The notes: a model not told the origin generated them from the sequence alone. A DNA stretch of 64,000 nucleotides from Altererythrobacter sp. CAU 1644 (GCF_029623755.1 NZ_CP121106.1:2856352-2920351), one strand, 5' to 3'. Counted from the first letter of the stretch, positions 18,849 through 29,743 are shown. Made by a program: numbers and translations.

Positions 18849-20860
18849 GCTGCCGCCTCCTTCAGTTCATCGCCATGAAGGAGTTCAGCCGAACACCGCT
18901 GCATTACCGCACTGGCGCGGGCGATCGGATTGGTCAGGTAGAAATCCTTGATCGGATAGGCGTCGATCGTGCCTTCAGCCTTCGCTGAAGCATCGACAGT
19001 CGGCAGCGCGCCGTAGTCGGCAAGGCCCTCTTCGCCGAGCGCCGGTACTTCTGCGATCATCGCGTTCTGCAACTCAGCAAAGCTGTCGAAACCGACTTCG
19101 ACCTTCAGCGCATCTGCCAGCGCGCGCAGGATCGTCCAGTCCTCGCGGGCATCGCCCGGTGCGAAGACTGCCTTCTCGGCAAACTGCACGCGGCCTTCGG
19201 TGTTGACGTAGGTCCCGTCCTTCTCGGCATAGCTGGCTGCCGGCAGGATGATGTCCGCCGCATGCGCGCCCTTGTCGCCATGGTGGCCGATATAGACCTT
19301 GAGCGCATCGGCGTAGGGTTCGAAATCCATCTCGTCCGCGCCGAGCGCCAGCAGCACCTTGGGCTTGGCCGCCGCGATATCCTTCATGCCGTTCGGCTGT
19401 GCGAAACCGAGCATCAGCGAGCCCATGCGTGCGGCCGAGAAATGCAGCGCGTTGAAGCCGTTCCAGTCGCCCTTCACCACGCCGAGCGTGTCCGCCGCCG
19501 CCAATCCGGCAGCCACTGCGCCGCGACCCAGCGCCGCACCGCCCATGATGATGGCGGGACGCTCGGCACCCGTGAAAGTATCGACGAGGTCCGAGGGCAG
19601 ATTCGACAGCACCGACAGATCGCTGCCGAGGAATGTCGCGGGATAGGTCGGCTCCCACTCGGGGCCGATGATATAGACCTTGGCACCGCGTTTGGCAGCC
19701 TTGCGCAGGCGGACATTGATCAGCGGCGCTTCCCAACGAATGTGGCTGCCGACGATCAGGATCGCATCAGCAGTCTCGATCCCGGCGAGGGTCGAATTGA
19801 AGTTCACCGCTGCTAGGTTCGACGCATCGTAGGTGATGCCGGTCTGCCTCGCTTCGACAAGCGATGAACCGCAAGCCTTGAGCAGCGCCTTGGCTGCAAA
19901 CATGGTTTCGCAATCGACCATGTCGCCAGCAACGGCTGCTATGCTCGATATGTCGCCCTTGAGAGCCTTGGCAATTTCCTTGAATGCCTCGTCCCAGCTA
20001 GAGGGCTTGAGGCCGCCCTTCTTGCGCATGAAGACCTTGTCGAGGCGGCGCTTGGTCAGGCCATCGACCTGGTAGCGCGCCTTGTCGCTGATCCACTCCT
20101 CGTTCACGTCGTCGTTGATGCGCGGCAGCGCACGCATGACTTCGCGCCCGCGGCTGTCGAGACGGATGTTGGCACCGATCGCATCTGACACATCGATGCT
20201 GTTGGTTTTCTTCAGCTCCCACGGGCGCGCTTCAAAGGCGTACGGCCGCGAAGTCAGGGCTCCAACCGGGCACAAGTCGATCACATTGGCGCTGAGTTCG
20301 TGCTCGGCCGCCTGCTCGAGATAGGTCGTGATCTGCATGTCCTCGCCGCGATAGAGCGCGCCGATTTCGTCCACTCCGGCGATCTCCTCGGAGAAACGCA
20401 CGCACCGGGTGCAGTGGATGCAGCGGGTCATGATCGTCTTGATCAGCGGACCCATATACTTTTCGGTGACGGCGCGCTTGTTCTCGTCATAGCGCGAGCC
20501 GCGGCGGCCATAGGCGACAGCCTGGTCCTGCAGATCGCATTCGCCGCCCTGGTCGCAGATCGGGCAATCGAGCGGGTGGTTGATGAGCAGGAATTCCATC
20601 ACACCTTCGCGCGCGGTCTTCACCATCTCGGTATCGGTGCGAATTTCCTGACCCTCGGTCGCAGGCAGCGCACAACTGGCCTGCGGCTTGGGCGGGCCGG
20701 GCTTCACTTCCACCAGACACATCCGGCAGTTACCGGCAATACTTAAGCGTTCGTGGTAGCAGAAGCGCGGGATTTCCTTGCCCGCGAGTTCGCAAGCCTG
20801 GAGGACGGTCGCGCCATCCGGAACTTCGATTTCCTGTCCGTCTACGGTGACTTTAGGCAT
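18845..20860 (-). CDS. nuoG: NADH-quinone oxidoreductase subunit G
   Basis: Large peripheral-arm subunit; 671 residues, the short alphaproteobacterial/mitochondrial length. N-terminal 2Fe-2S ferredoxin domain with cysteines in [15 protein letters not shown], then the H-C-C-C cluster region ([20 protein letters not shown]) and a further 4Fe-4S motif ([11 protein letters not shown], with [13 protein letters not shown]). A degenerate molybdopterin-oxidoreductase-like domain makes up the rest. The next gene upstream is a secreted hypothetical protein rather than nuoF. Confidence 0.97.
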   Translation of the reverse strand: MPKVTVDGQEIEVPDGATVLQACELAGKEIPRFCYHERLSIAGNCRMCLVEVKPGPPKPQASCALPATEGQEIRTDTEMVKTAREGVMEFLLINHPLDCPICDQGGECDLQDQAVAYGRRGSRYDENKRAVTEKYMGPLIKTIMTRCIHCTRCVRFSEEIAGVDEIGALYRGEDMQITTYLEQAAEHELSANVIDLCPVGALTSRPYAFEARPWELKKTNSIDVSDAIGANIRLDSRGREVMRALPRINDDVNEEWISDKARYQVDGLTKRRLDKVFMRKKGGLKPSSWDEAFKEIAKALKGDISSIAAVAGDMVDCETMFAAKALLKACGSSLVEARQTGITYDASNLAAVNFNSTLAGIETADAILIVGSHIRWEAPLINVRLRKAAKRGAKVYIIGPEWEPTYPATFLGSDLSVLSNLPSDLVDTFTGAERPAIIMGGAALGRGAVAAGLAAADTLGVVKGDWNGFNALHFSAARMGSLMLGFAQPNGMKDIAAAKPKVLLALGADEMDFEPYADALKVYIGHHGDKGAHAADIILPAASYAEKDGTYVNTEGRVQFAEKAVFAPGDAREDWTILRALADALKVEVGFDSFAELQNAMIAEVPALGEEGLADYGALPTVDASAKAEGTIDAYPIKDFYLTNPIARASAVMQRCSAELLHGDELKEAAA

Positions 20861-20869
20861 CGTAGGGTC

Positions 20870-21595
20870 TCAACCTTCCTTCGAACCATAGGCTGCCCGC
20901 GACCAAAGCCCGTCGGCTGCGATGGCCCGTATAGATGCGGCAGTGAATTCAATCGTCTGTCCATCAATCAAGCATATCCCCAATACCGGGGCGAGTGCTC
21001 TGGCGGCATCACGCTCCTGATCGGATCCGGGCTCAGTACGCAGCAGAGAATCTGCCCCCGCTGCATCTCGATAGACGACACAATCAGCAAAATTGCCAAG
21101 TCCTTGAGCAGACTTGAGCGCATCGCCTTGCGAGACAAATGCTCGGCTGGTCAGCTCGCTTGCATCGGCAGCCACCTGAATCGACGATTCATTCTCGGCT
21201 AGATACGCCTCTTCCAACAGGAGGGCTCGCAAGCGGTTCTGCGTGAAGTTGAACGCGATCCGCGACATACGCACGTCCGCATTATACTCCTCCATATGGT
21301 AACCCATGCAAAACTCGATCGCCTGTTCGACACGCGCCCAGTCGAGATCAACACCGTCGAGATTAGTCGAGATCGGATCGCTGGCACGCAGGTATCGGTC
21401 TATCAGCGTACCGCCCATACGATTGTAGGTGCAGCCCGCAACACGCTTGCTGTACCGCGCGGCCAATGCAGGATCGGCGTTCTTCTTGGGCTGCGTGAAT
21501 ATCTTCGAACCAGTTTCCTGGGTAGGCCGCAGGTCACCGTCTGTCGTCCCCTGCAACAACACGAACAATGCAGCAATAATTGGGGTAGCACTCAT
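20870..21595 (-). CDS. Secreted hypothetical protein inserted between nuoF and nuoG
   Basis: A 241-residue protein not belonging to Complex I. It has a short hydrophobic N-terminus ([16 protein letters not shown]) that looks like a signal peptide and four cysteines in the remainder (in AGCTYNR, EFCMGYH, ADCVVYR and GICLIDG), consistent with two disulphides in the periplasm. I do not recognise the family. The ATG at 21595 overlaps the nuoF stop as ATGA and the gene ends 10 bases before nuoG, so it is a true member of the operon. Periplasmic location would keep it away from the cytoplasmic arm made by its neighbours. Confidence 0.75.
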   Translation of the reverse strand: MSATPIIAALFVLLQGTTDGDLRPTQETGSKIFTQPKKNADPALAARYSKRVAGCTYNRMGGTLIDRYLRASDPISTNLDGVDLDWARVEQAIEFCMGYHMEEYNADVRMSRIAFNFTQNRLRALLLEEAYLAENESSIQVAADASELTSRAFVSQGDALKSAQGLGNFADCVVYRDAAGADSLLRTEPGSDQERDAARALAPVLGICLIDGQTIEFTAASIRAIAADGLWSRAAYGSKEG

Positions 21596-22884
21596 TCCGC
21601 CGCCTCCGCGAATTTGGCGTTGTGTTCGTGGATCCGGCGTTCCAGCTCGGGGCGGAAGTGGCGGATGAGGCCCTGGATCGGCCATGCCGCCGCGTCGCCG
21701 AGCGCGCAGATGGTGTGACCTTCGACCTGCTTGGTGACCTGCTGCAGCATGTCGATTTCCTCGATCGCCGCATCGCCGGTGCGCAGGCGTTCCATCATGC
21801 GCCACATCCAGCCCGTGCCTTCGCGGCAGGGCGTGCACTGGCCGCAGCTCTCGTGCTTGTAGAAGTAGCTGAGGCGGCTGATCGCGCGGACGATGTCGGT
21901 CGACTTGTCCATCACGATGACGCCTGCCGTGCCCAGGCCCGAGCCGAGGTCCTTGAGACCGTCGAAATCCATCGGCGCATCCCAGATCTGCTCGGCCGGA
22001 ACCAGCGGGACCGAGGAACCGCCCGGAATAACCGCAAGGAGGTTGTCCTTGCCGCCGGTAATGCCGCCGCAGTGCTTCTCGATCAGTTCGCTAAACGGGA
22101 TCGAGAGCGCTTCTTCCACCACGCAGGGCTTGTTCACATGCCCGCTGATCTGGAAGAGCTTGGTGCCCTTGTTGTTCTCGCGCCCGAAACTGGCGAACCA
22201 GCTTGCGCCGCGACGCAGGATCGTGGGGACGACTGCGATGCTCTCGACGTTGTTGACCGTGGTCGGGCAGCCATAGAGTCCCGCACCCGCCGGGAACGGC
22301 GGCTTGAGGCGTGGCTGGCCCTTCTTGCCCTCGAGGCTTTCGATCATCGCGGTTTCTTCACCGCAGATGTAAGCGCCCGCGCCGCGGTGCATGAAGACAT
22401 CGAAATCGTAGCCCGAACCGCTGGCATTCTTGCCGATCAACCCGGCGTCATAGGCTTCGTCGATCGCGGACTGGAGCGTTTCGGCCTCGCGGATGTATTC
22501 CCCGCGGATGTAGATATAGGCCGCCCGCGCGCGCATGGCGAAGCCGGCACAGAGCGCGCCTTCGATCAGCTTGTTCGGATCATGCCGGATGATCTCGCGG
22601 TCCTTGCAACTGCCGGGCTCGGATTCGTCGGCATTGATGACGAGGAAGCTTGGCCGCCCGTCGCGCGATTCCTTCGGCATGAAGGACCACTTGAGTCCAG
22701 TGGGGAAACCTGCCCCGCCCCGCCCGCGCAGGCCGGATTCCTTGATCTCCTCGATGATGTTGTCCTGACCACGCGCGATAAGCGCCTTGGTATCATCCCA
22801 ATCGCCCCGCTTGCGCGCAGCGTCGAGGCTCCACGGTTGGAAGCCGTAGAGATTGGTGAAAATGCGATCCTTGTCAGCCAGCAT
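21592..22884 (-). CDS. nuoF: NADH-quinone oxidoreductase subunit F
   Basis: Binds NADH and FMN and carries cluster N3. 430 residues. Motifs: the NADH-binding [16 protein letters not shown], the FMN region [13 protein letters not shown], and the 4Fe-4S cysteines in [12 protein letters not shown] with the distal cysteine in HTICALGD. Of the possible starts, ATG 22884 is preferred because AGGAG lies six bases upstream, whereas it directly abuts the alternative ATG 22890. The start overlaps the end of the small membrane-protein gene. Confidence 0.97.
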   Translation of the reverse strand: MLADKDRIFTNLYGFQPWSLDAARKRGDWDDTKALIARGQDNIIEEIKESGLRGRGGAGFPTGLKWSFMPKESRDGRPSFLVINADESEPGSCKDREIIRHDPNKLIEGALCAGFAMRARAAYIYIRGEYIREAETLQSAIDEAYDAGLIGKNASGSGYDFDVFMHRGAGAYICGEETAMIESLEGKKGQPRLKPPFPAGAGLYGCPTTVNNVESIAVVPTILRRGASWFASFGRENNKGTKLFQISGHVNKPCVVEEALSIPFSELIEKHCGGITGGKDNLLAVIPGGSSVPLVPAEQIWDAPMDFDGLKDLGSGLGTAGVIVMDKSTDIVRAISRLSYFYKHESCGQCTPCREGTGWMWRMMERLRTGDAAIEEIDMLQQVTKQVEGHTICALGDAAAWPIQGLIRHFRPELERRIHEHNAKFAEAAE

Positions 22885-23071
22885 CGCCATCTCCTGTGGG
22901 AGTCTGGGCAAGAAGCACAACGCCGATGATGAAGAGCCCGATTCCCAAAATCAGAACGCCGTCGCCGAAGTTCATTTCGCCATGAACCATGATCGCGGCA
23001 CCGAGCATGATGGCAACGCTGCCGATCGCCATGAACTGCCGGGCCATTCCGCGTAGCTTATGCAAACCCAT
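22874..23071 (-). CDS. Small membrane protein inside the nuo operon
   Basis: A 65-residue protein with two hydrophobic segments (about 13-30 and 35-53) and a basic N-terminus ([12 protein letters not shown]). The ATG at 23071 overlaps the nuoE stop as TGATG, and the 3' end overlaps the nuoF start by 11 bases, so its expression is tied to Complex I. Not a known Nuo subunit; it could be an assembly or accessory factor, or a lineage-specific passenger. Confidence 0.7.
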   Translation of the reverse strand: MGLHKLRGMARQFMAIGSVAIMLGAAIMVHGEMNFGDGVLILGIGLFIIGVVLLAQTPTGDGDAG

Positions 23072-23739
23072 CACCAGTCTCCCCGGTAATCGTGGTTGGC
23101 TTCGACCATCTCGGGCAGCGAACTGAGCGCATTGGCCGGTTCGCTGGTGTGACGGCCCGGCTCCTGTGTACCGGTCTTGGGCTGTTTGCCTGCGGCGAGT
23201 TCGTCGAGGATTGCATCGAGACGCTCCGGCGTCAGGTCCTCGTAATTGTCGTCGTTGATCTGGACCATCGGCGCGGTGGCGCAATTGCCCATGCATTCGA
23301 CTTCGGTGAGCGTCCAGAGGCCGTCGTCCGAGATATGGCCCTTCTTCATCCCGCGCTTCTTGCAGGTTTCGAACAGACCGTCCGAGCCGCGCAGCATGCA
23401 GGGCGTCGTGCCGCAGACCTGCACGTGGTACTTACCGACCGGCTTCATGTTGTACATGAAGTAAAACGTCGCGACCTCGAGCACGCGGATGACCGGCATG
23501 TCGAGATATTTCGCGACATATTCGATCACCGGCAGCGGCAGCCAGCCCTGCGTATCGGTTTCCTCGCCGACCTGCCGTTGCGCGAGATCGAGCAGCGGCA
23601 TCACCGCCGAGCGCTGGCGGCCTTCGGGGTATTTCGCGATATGCATGTCGGCCGCGGCCTTGTTGGCCTCGGTGAAAGCGAAACTACCCCAGCGCTCGCG
23701 CAACTCGGGCGTATCGGGTGCGGGAGTACGGTCAGCCAT
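23071..23739 (-). CDS. nuoE: NADH-quinone oxidoreductase subunit E
   Basis: 24-kDa thioredoxin-like subunit holding the 2Fe-2S cluster N1a. 222 residues; the cysteines are in CGTTPCMLRG and in EVECMGNCATAPM. The C-terminal 45 residues form a polar tail typical of alphaproteobacterial NuoE. The start overlaps the nuoD stop by one base. Confidence 0.97.
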   Translation of the reverse strand: MADRTPAPDTPELRERWGSFAFTEANKAAADMHIAKYPEGRQRSAVMPLLDLAQRQVGEETDTQGWLPLPVIEYVAKYLDMPVIRVLEVATFYFMYNMKPVGKYHVQVCGTTPCMLRGSDGLFETCKKRGMKKGHISDDGLWTLTEVECMGNCATAPMVQINDDNYEDLTPERLDAILDELAAGKQPKTGTQEPGRHTSEPANALSSLPEMVEANHDYRGDW

Positions 23740-24950
23740 TAGCGATCACACTCCCCGAACACGACGTCGATGGCGCCGAGGATGGCGGTGGCATCGGGCA
23801 GCATATGTCCCTTGCACATCATATCCATTGCCTGGAGGTGGCTGAAAGCAGTCGGGCGGATCTTGCAGCGATAAGGCTTGTTGGTGCCGTCGCTGACCAG
23901 ATAGACGCCGAACTCGCCCTTTGGGCTTTCGGTAGCGACGTAGACCTCGCCCGCCGGAACGTGAAAGCCTTCGGTATAAAGCTTGAAGTGGTGGATCAGG
24001 GCTTCCATCGACTGCTTCATCTCGCCGCGCTTGGGCGGTGAAACCTTCCCGTCAGTGCTCGCGACCGGGCCCGAGGGCATCTCGGCGAGGCACTGCTTGA
24101 TAATCTTCACGCTTTCGTAAACTTCCTTCACGCGCACCACAAAGCGGTCGTAGCAGTCCGAATTGGTGCCGACGGGAATGTCGAACTCCATCCGGTCATA
24201 GACGTCATAGGGCTGCGACTTGCGCAGGTCCCACGGAATGCCGGCGGCACGGATCATCGGGCCAGAGAAGCCCCAGGCCACCGCATCGTCGCGGCTGACC
24301 ACGGCGATATCGACATTGCGCTGCTTGAAGATGCGGTTGTCGAGCACGAGGCTCATCGCATCGCCGAACAGTTCCGGCAGACGCGTGTCGAGCCACTCGC
24401 CGATATCGACCAGCAGCTTCTCGGGCACGTCCTGGTGCACGCCGCCGGGTCGGAACCAGGCCGAATGCATGCGGGCGCCCGAAGCGCGCTCGAAGAAGTT
24501 CATACAGTCTTCGCGCAGTTCGAACACCCACAGGTTCGGCGTCATGGCGCCAACGTCCATCACGTGCGCGCCGATATTGAGCATGTGGTTGCAGATGCGA
24601 GTCAGCTCGGCGAAAAGCACCCGCAGGTATTGGGCGCGGAGCGGCACTTCGAGATTGAGCAGCTTCTCGATCGCGAGGACATAGCTGTGCTCCATGCACA
24701 GCGGGCTGCAATAGTCGAGCCGGTCGAAATAGGGCAGTGCCTGCAGATAGGTCTTGTGCTCGATCAGCTTCTCGGTGCCGCGATGGAGCAGGCCGACATG
24801 TGGATCGATCCGTTCGATGATCTCGCCGTCGAGTTCCATGACCATGCGCAACACGCCGTGCGCCGCGGGGTGCTGCGGCCCGAAGTTGATCGTGTAGTTG
24901 GTGATGACTTCATCGCCGGTGGTGGGCGACTCTTCGAGCTGCATGCTCAT
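23739..24950 (-). CDS. nuoD: NADH-quinone oxidoreductase subunit D
   Basis: 49-kDa subunit that forms the quinone pocket with NuoB. 403 residues. Near the N-terminus is the quinone-site loop [14 protein letters not shown] with its histidines; [12 protein letters not shown] and DVVFGECDR at the C-terminus are family signatures. Separate from nuoC, as is normal in alphaproteobacteria. Overlaps nuoC by 4 bases. Confidence 0.98.
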   Translation of the reverse strand: MSMQLEESPTTGDEVITNYTINFGPQHPAAHGVLRMVMELDGEIIERIDPHVGLLHRGTEKLIEHKTYLQALPYFDRLDYCSPLCMEHSYVLAIEKLLNLEVPLRAQYLRVLFAELTRICNHMLNIGAHVMDVGAMTPNLWVFELREDCMNFFERASGARMHSAWFRPGGVHQDVPEKLLVDIGEWLDTRLPELFGDAMSLVLDNRIFKQRNVDIAVVSRDDAVAWGFSGPMIRAAGIPWDLRKSQPYDVYDRMEFDIPVGTNSDCYDRFVVRVKEVYESVKIIKQCLAEMPSGPVASTDGKVSPPKRGEMKQSMEALIHHFKLYTEGFHVPAGEVYVATESPKGEFGVYLVSDGTNKPYRCKIRPTAFSHLQAMDMMCKGHMLPDATAILGAIDVVFGECDR

Positions 24951-25801
24951 GCGTCGTCCTCCTTGTTCTCGGGTTCAGTCGCGGCCGACGTGTCCTTGGC
25001 TCCTCCCTCGCGTTCGGGGCGGTCGGGCCGATCCTCGGTCGGCTCGGGCGCGTCGGCCTCGACGTCGGTTTCTTCCTCGGCTGGTGCTTCGGCGCTGACT
25101 TTTTCTGCTGCCTTCGCGTCCGTCTTCGCGCCCGCTCCGGTTTGCGCGGGGCTTTCGGTGGTCTTGGGTTCGTCGACCGGCGGTGTCGCTGCCTTCTCGT
25201 CACCAGGGAGCACGTAGTCGGCGCCTTCCCACGGGCTGAGGAAATCGAACTGGCGCAGGTCCTGCGCGAGCTCGACCGGCTCGTAAACCACGCGCTTCTC
25301 GTCTTCCGAATAGCGCAGCTCGAAATAGCCGGTCAGCGGGAAGTCCTTGCGGAAGGGGTGACCCTCAAAACCGTAGTCAGTGAGGATCCGCCGCAGGTCC
25401 GGATTGCCGGCGAACTTGACCCCGTAAAGGTCGAACACCTCGCGCTCGAGCCAACCCGCATTGGGCCACAAGGTGGTGATGGTCGGGACCGGCGTGTTCT
25501 CGTCGGTCGAGACCTTGACCATCACGCGGTGGTTCCTGGTCAGCGACAACAGCATGTAGACGACTTCGAACCGCTCGGCCTGATCAGGGTAATCGACCCC
25601 GGCGATTTCCATCATCTGCTGATAGGCGTGGTCGTCTCGGAGAATGCGCAGCGCATCTTCGATTGCGTCGCGCTGGACCGTGATGACGATCTCGCCATGC
25701 TCTTCCTTGGCAGCAATGACGCGGTCACCCAACGCCTTGGCAAGCGTGTCGAGCACGCCTTCGTTGGAAGCGATCTTGGGGGCGGAATGAAGGACTGCCA
25801 T
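24947..25801 (-). CDS. nuoC: NADH-quinone oxidoreductase subunit C with a charged C-terminal extension
   Basis: 30-kDa subunit of the connecting arm. Residues 1 to about 205 are the conserved domain, with [43 protein letters not shown] signatures (key residues E, D, Y, G, H, P in the family order). The last 75 residues are a low-complexity tail rich in A, E, P, T, D and K (for example [18 protein letters not shown]), absent from E. coli and mitochondrial NuoC. Lies two bases after nuoB. Confidence 0.96.
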   Translation of the reverse strand: MAVLHSAPKIASNEGVLDTLAKALGDRVIAAKEEHGEIVITVQRDAIEDALRILRDDHAYQQMMEIAGVDYPDQAERFEVVYMLLSLTRNHRVMVKVSTDENTPVPTITTLWPNAGWLEREVFDLYGVKFAGNPDLRRILTDYGFEGHPFRKDFPLTGYFELRYSEDEKRVVYEPVELAQDLRQFDFLSPWEGADYVLPGDEKAATPPVDEPKTTESPAQTGAGAKTDAKAAEKVSAEAPAEEETDVEADAPEPTEDRPDRPEREGGAKDTSAATEPENKEDDA

Positions 25802-25802
25802 A

Positions 25803-26366
25803 TCAGCGCTCGATCGTTCCTTCGCGGCGGATTTTCCGCTGCAGCTGCATCACGCCGTACAGCAGCGCTTCTGCGGTCGGAGGACAGCCCGGCACGTAAA
25901 TGTCTACCGGCACGATCCGGTCGCAGCCGCGCACGACGGAATAGCTGTAGTGATAATAGCCGCCGCCATTGGCGCAGCTTCCCATCGAGATAACGTATTT
26001 CGGCTCCGACATCTGGTCGTAAACCTTGCGCAGCGCCGGGGCCATCTTGTTGCACAGCGTACCGGCGACGATCATCACGTCCGACTGGCGCGGGCTGGCG
26101 CGCGGGGCGACACCGAAGCGCTCCATGTCATAACGCGGCATGTTTACATGGATCATCTCGACCGCGCAGCAGGCGAGGCCGAAGGTCATCCACCACAGCG
26201 AGCCGGTACGGGCCCACTGGAACAGCTCCTCGGTCGAGGTGACGAGGAAGCCTTTGTCGTTCACTTCGGTCTGAAGTGCGCTGAAATAGTCCGCGTCGGG
26301 ATGGCGGGTTTCGCCGGCCTGCGCCGCGGCGGGCAAGGCGTTAGGAGGAGTAACCAGAGTGCTCAT
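25803..26366 (-). CDS. nuoB: NADH-quinone oxidoreductase subunit B
   Basis: Holds cluster N2, the last iron-sulphur centre before quinone. 187 residues. Cluster ligands: the tandem cysteines in [10 protein letters not shown], one in [10 protein letters not shown] and one in [12 protein letters not shown]. The ATG at 26366 overlaps the nuoA stop as ATGA and gives the expected N-terminus. Confidence 0.98.
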   Translation of the reverse strand: MSTLVTPPNALPAAAQAGETRHPDADYFSALQTEVNDKGFLVTSTEELFQWARTGSLWWMTFGLACCAVEMIHVNMPRYDMERFGVAPRASPRQSDVMIVAGTLCNKMAPALRKVYDQMSEPKYVISMGSCANGGGYYHYSYSVVRGCDRIVPVDIYVPGCPPTAEALLYGVMQLQRKIRREGTIER

Positions 26367-26737
26367 TCCCAATCCAGTGCCCCCACTTTCCAGGCATATG
26401 CGAGGCCAATGGCCAGCTCGCCGAGGAATATCATCATCGTGGTCCAGCCGGTCCATCCGGTTAGATCAAGGCTCACCGCCCAGGGAAACAGGAAGGCCGC
26501 TTCGAGGTCGAAGATGATGAAGAGGATTGCGACCAGATAGAATCGCACGTCGAACTGGCTGCGCGGTTCCTCGAAAGCGGGAAAGCCGCATTCATATTCG
26601 CTGAGCTTTTCCGCATCGGGCTTGTGCGATCCTGTGAGGTACGAAACGCCCATCGGCAGGAACACGAAGGCAGCAGATAATCCCGCTGCAATGATGAGGA
26701 AGATCAGGATCGGCAGGTATTGGCTGAGATCGATCAC
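26363..26737 (-). CDS. nuoA: NADH-quinone oxidoreductase subunit A
   Basis: Three-helix membrane subunit; 124 residues. The conserved loop [20 protein letters not shown] and [11 protein letters not shown] with the essential acidic residues are present. Starts at GTG (26737-26735); AGGA lies eight bases upstream, supporting this start. First gene of the Complex I operon. Confidence 0.97.
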   Translation of the reverse strand: MIDLSQYLPILIFLIIAAGLSAAFVFLPMGVSYLTGSHKPDAEKLSEYECGFPAFEEPRSQFDVRFYLVAILFIIFDLEAAFLFPWAVSLDLTGWTGWTTMMIFLGELAIGLAYAWKVGALDWE

Positions 26738-26857
26738 GAATTCATCCTAGGGGGTGAGAATCTGCCGGTGCCTCTAGGCCCCTCGCCCGAGCTTCGCAAG
26801 GGCGGGAATCGTGTAATCCCTGCACCTTCCGGTGCATTGCGGTGGTTCGAAAGGCGC
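26738..26857 (-). promoter_or_regulatory. Leader/promoter region of the nuo operon
   Basis: The 120 bases between the end of the beta-propeller gene and nuoA must hold the nuo promoter and leader. Two potential hairpins are visible: TGCACC-TTCC-GGTGCA at 26821-26836 and CGCCC...GGGCG at 26784-26804. Neither is followed by a clear T-tract on the minus strand; one may end the upstream transcript. No confident -35/-10 pair could be assigned. Confidence 0.45.
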
Positions 26858-28141
26858 TCAGTCGAGCGAAAGACGCCTGATTTGCGTCGGGAGCGGCGGC
26901 TTGTCCTGCGCTGACTGACCCTGGACGTAACGATCCCACTGGCCGTTCCCAACATAGTACAGCGCGCCTTCATGGATCGAACCGTTGAGGGGCTCGGTCC
27001 ATTCGGGGTTGGCTTGCTCGAGCACGCGATGTCCGACTACGCGCATCCCGTCTTCCGATAACTTGAACGCAGCGATCCGCATGGGGCTGGTGCCGTTCTG
27101 CACGACGATGAGTTCGTCGCCATGGCGCCACATGCCATCGACGCCGTCGAGGATCACGGGGATGTCACTTGCGAGGCGCGAAACCTTGCGGGTGGCGAGA
27201 TCGACGATGGCGATCCCGTAGCGATAATCGCTGACGTAGAGCTTGGTGTTGTCGTCACCGACCGCTAACCCCTGCGGCGACCGGAAAGTGCCGGGTGAGA
27301 TGAGCGCGCGAAGTTCGTGATCGTCTTTCGTCGCAAAAAAGACCCCTCCAGCCAAGGGATCGCTGGCATAGAGGGTGCTGTTGGCGTCGACGGTAATGTC
27401 GGAAGGGTTGGCGCCTTGAGGTGCAGAAATGACCTCTCGCGGATCCTCGCTACGGAATAGACTAACCAAGCCGCTGACGTCATACTTGTCCAGCTCGCCC
27501 TTTTCTGACCCATCGATGTTTCCCGAGGCCACCCATAGGCTCTTTCGAAGCGGGTCCCACACCATCCCGCTGACGTTGTCGAGACCGCTTCTGTCGAAAT
27601 AGAAATTCGTTCCCGATGGATACCATGCTGCCACAGCCTTTACCGTCACGGAGGTCGCGAGGAGCTTGGGTCGAGGATGAACCTGTATCGCCAATTCATC
27701 CGGGAACCTGATCACACTTTCGATCAGGCCTGCATCTGCACTGATTACGCCAACAACTTCGCTCCCGGCGATCACTTCTGCCTGTGGAATAAGAAGCGCC
27801 TGCGCCGCCGCCGCTCGGTCTTCGCCGATCAGCTTGGGAATTTGCTGCTGCGGAACCTCGCCGAAAACATAGCCACGCTCCTTGAGCCAGCGGAGCGTGT
27901 CGAGCAGTTTCTCGGTTTCACCGGCTTCGAGATATGGCTGGAGGAGCCGCAGCCGCACATTCCCGCTGTCGGGAAAATCTTGCGCGAGTTGCTCGAGACC
28001 CTCGATATCGCGGATCTGGCCCGTCGCGGCATCCACCGCGCGCCATTCGGCAGTGAGCGGAGCGGACGCAGGCCCGTCGGCCGCCTGCGCGTGAGCGCAA
28101 GCCGGCAGTGCCAGCAAGAGCGCGAACGCGAGCGCCCTCAT
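26858..28141 (-). CDS. Secreted beta-propeller (NHL/SMP-30-like) protein
   Basis: A 427-residue protein with a clear signal peptide (MRALAFALLLALPACAHAQA). An N-terminal helical part of about 130 residues contains a possible TPR-like pair, followed by a run of beta-propeller-like repeats (SGMVWDPLRKSLWVASG, PSDITVDANSTLYASDP, PQGLAVGDDNTKLYVSD, LDGVDGMWRHGDELIVVQNG). Such periplasmic propellers often bind sugars or lactones, but no catalytic set is evident. The start overlaps the aldehyde dehydrogenase stop as ATGA, so the two are cotranscribed. Confidence 0.75.
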   Translation of the reverse strand: MRALAFALLLALPACAHAQAADGPASAPLTAEWRAVDAATGQIRDIEGLEQLAQDFPDSGNVRLRLLQPYLEAGETEKLLDTLRWLKERGYVFGEVPQQQIPKLIGEDRAAAAQALLIPQAEVIAGSEVVGVISADAGLIESVIRFPDELAIQVHPRPKLLATSVTVKAVAAWYPSGTNFYFDRSGLDNVSGMVWDPLRKSLWVASGNIDGSEKGELDKYDVSGLVSLFRSEDPREVISAPQGANPSDITVDANSTLYASDPLAGGVFFATKDDHELRALISPGTFRSPQGLAVGDDNTKLYVSDYRYGIAIVDLATRKVSRLASDIPVILDGVDGMWRHGDELIVVQNGTSPMRIAAFKLSEDGMRVVGHRVLEQANPEWTEPLNGSIHEGALYYVGNGQWDRYVQGQSAQDKPPLPTQIRRLSLD

Positions 28142-29568
28142 TTCATCATGGTCGCGACGGCTTTCTCCGTGGCCTTGCCATAGGGCGGCTTAAACCCGCC
28201 CAGCTTGGCAATGTCGATCTTGGGCTGGTGATACACGGCCCGCGCGTGGCTGAATTCCTTGAAGCCCTCGATCGCATGATAACTCCCCATGCCCGATGGG
28301 CCGACCCCGCCGAACGGAAGGTCTTCCATCGAAACGTGGAAGATCACGTCATTGGTCGTCACCCCGCCCGAGATAGTGCGGGTGAGAACCTGCTCCTGCT
28401 CGCCCTTGTCCTCGCCGAAGTAATAGAGGCCCAGCGGGCGGTCGTGCTCGTTCACGTAGTCGATTGCCTGATCGATATTCTTGTAGGTCATCACCGGCAG
28501 GACAGGCCCGAAAATCTCCTCCTGCATCACCTTCATTTCGTCGGTGGCATTGCGAATGATATTGAGCGGCATCTTGCGCTGGTTGGCGTTCGAGAAATCC
28601 TCATTGCCTGGATTGACCTCGATGACTTCGGCGCCTTTCTCACGCGCATCGGCCACGAGGCCTTGCAGGCGCTCGAAATGACGGTCGCTGACGACCGAGG
28701 CGTAGTCGTCGTTCTCGAGCAGCGTGGGATACATGTTCGCCACGCCCTGACTCACACCCTGGATCGCTTCGCTCTCCTTGTCCTCGGGTACGTACATGTA
28801 ATCAGGAGCGAGACAGATCTGCCCGGCGTTCATCATCTTGCCCAGCGCGATGCGCTCGCCCGCCTTGGCGAAATCGGCGCTGCGCCCCATGAAGACAGGG
28901 CTCTTGCCACCCAGTTCGAGCGTCACGGGGACCAGATTGGCGGAGGCTGCTTCCATCACGCGCCTGCCGGTCGGCGTCGAGCCGGTAAAGACAAGGTGGT
29001 CGAACGGGAGCGAGGAAAATGCGGCCGCCACTTCCGGACCACCCGTGATCACGGCGCATTCGTCGGGCGTGAAATACTCCTCGACCAGTTCCTTCATCAG
29101 GAAAGAGGTGCGCTCGGTAAACTCGCTCGGCTTGATCATCGCGCGATTGCCCGCAGCGAAAATCTGCATCAGCGGCGCGAAGGCCAGGTTCACCGGGAAG
29201 TTCCACGGGCTGAGAATTCCGATCACCCCCTTGGGCTCGTAACGCAGTTCCGCCTTGGCGCCGAGCAGGCCGAGCGGGAACTGCACCTTCCGCTTTTCGG
29301 TCCGCGCCCACTTGTCCATGTGCTTGAGCGCATGCTTGCCCGCACCCACGGTCGCGGCGATGTCCGTGATCATCGACTGTAGCGTGCTGCGGTTGCCGAA
29401 ATCGGCGCTCATCGTCTTGGCCAGGCTCTCACCATGCTCGCTCAGCAGGGCCATCGCACGCTTGATGCGATCCTTGCGCATCGACATGGGTTCGGGTCGG
29501 GATTGCGTGAATGCGTTGCGTTGCAGACGCAGGATACGCTCCATTTCCTGCCGTTGATCGTCAGCCAT
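28138..29568 (-). CDS. Coniferyl-aldehyde-dehydrogenase-like NAD(P)+ aldehyde dehydrogenase
   Basis: Oxidises an aldehyde to the acid in the cytoplasm. 476 residues. Motifs: GILSPWNFPVNLAF, the NAD-binding VFTGSTPTGRRVM, the general-base glutamate in LELGGKSPVF, and the catalytic cysteine in NAGQICLAPDY; EEIFGPVLPVM near the end. The NAGQ-C-LAPDY form and lack of the usual N-terminal extension match the class-3 / coniferyl aldehyde (CalB) group. Start ATG 29568 has an AAGGAGAG ribosome-binding site. The substrate may be an aromatic or a long-chain aldehyde. Confidence 0.88.
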   Translation of the reverse strand: MADDQRQEMERILRLQRNAFTQSRPEPMSMRKDRIKRAMALLSEHGESLAKTMSADFGNRSTLQSMITDIAATVGAGKHALKHMDKWARTEKRKVQFPLGLLGAKAELRYEPKGVIGILSPWNFPVNLAFAPLMQIFAAGNRAMIKPSEFTERTSFLMKELVEEYFTPDECAVITGGPEVAAAFSSLPFDHLVFTGSTPTGRRVMEAASANLVPVTLELGGKSPVFMGRSADFAKAGERIALGKMMNAGQICLAPDYMYVPEDKESEAIQGVSQGVANMYPTLLENDDYASVVSDRHFERLQGLVADAREKGAEVIEVNPGNEDFSNANQRKMPLNIIRNATDEMKVMQEEIFGPVLPVMTYKNIDQAIDYVNEHDRPLGLYYFGEDKGEQEQVLTRTISGGVTTNDVIFHVSMEDLPFGGVGPSGMGSYHAIEGFKEFSHARAVYHQPKIDIAKLGGFKPPYGKATEKAVATMMK

Positions 29569-29743
29569 CACACTCTCCTTGGGTTTCGATTTGCCATCGG
29601 TTGTTACGCATGCGGGCGCGGAAAACAAGCATCACGTCATACGAAAGGATAGAGCGTGCGAAATCGTATTCGATTTGCCATTGCCGCACTGCAGCATTAG
29701 AGCCGCTCGCGAGCCAACCCCAGAATCCAAGCAGGAAATCTCG

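Noticed and set aside
21622..22929. A 435-codon open frame antisense to nuoF
   Set aside because: Shadow of nuoF; alanine/arginine-biased, no motif.
26821..26836. Strong terminator before the nuo operon
   Set aside because: The TGCACC/GGTGCA hairpin is perfect but has no T-tract on the strand of the upstream gene, so it is noted only as a potential structure.
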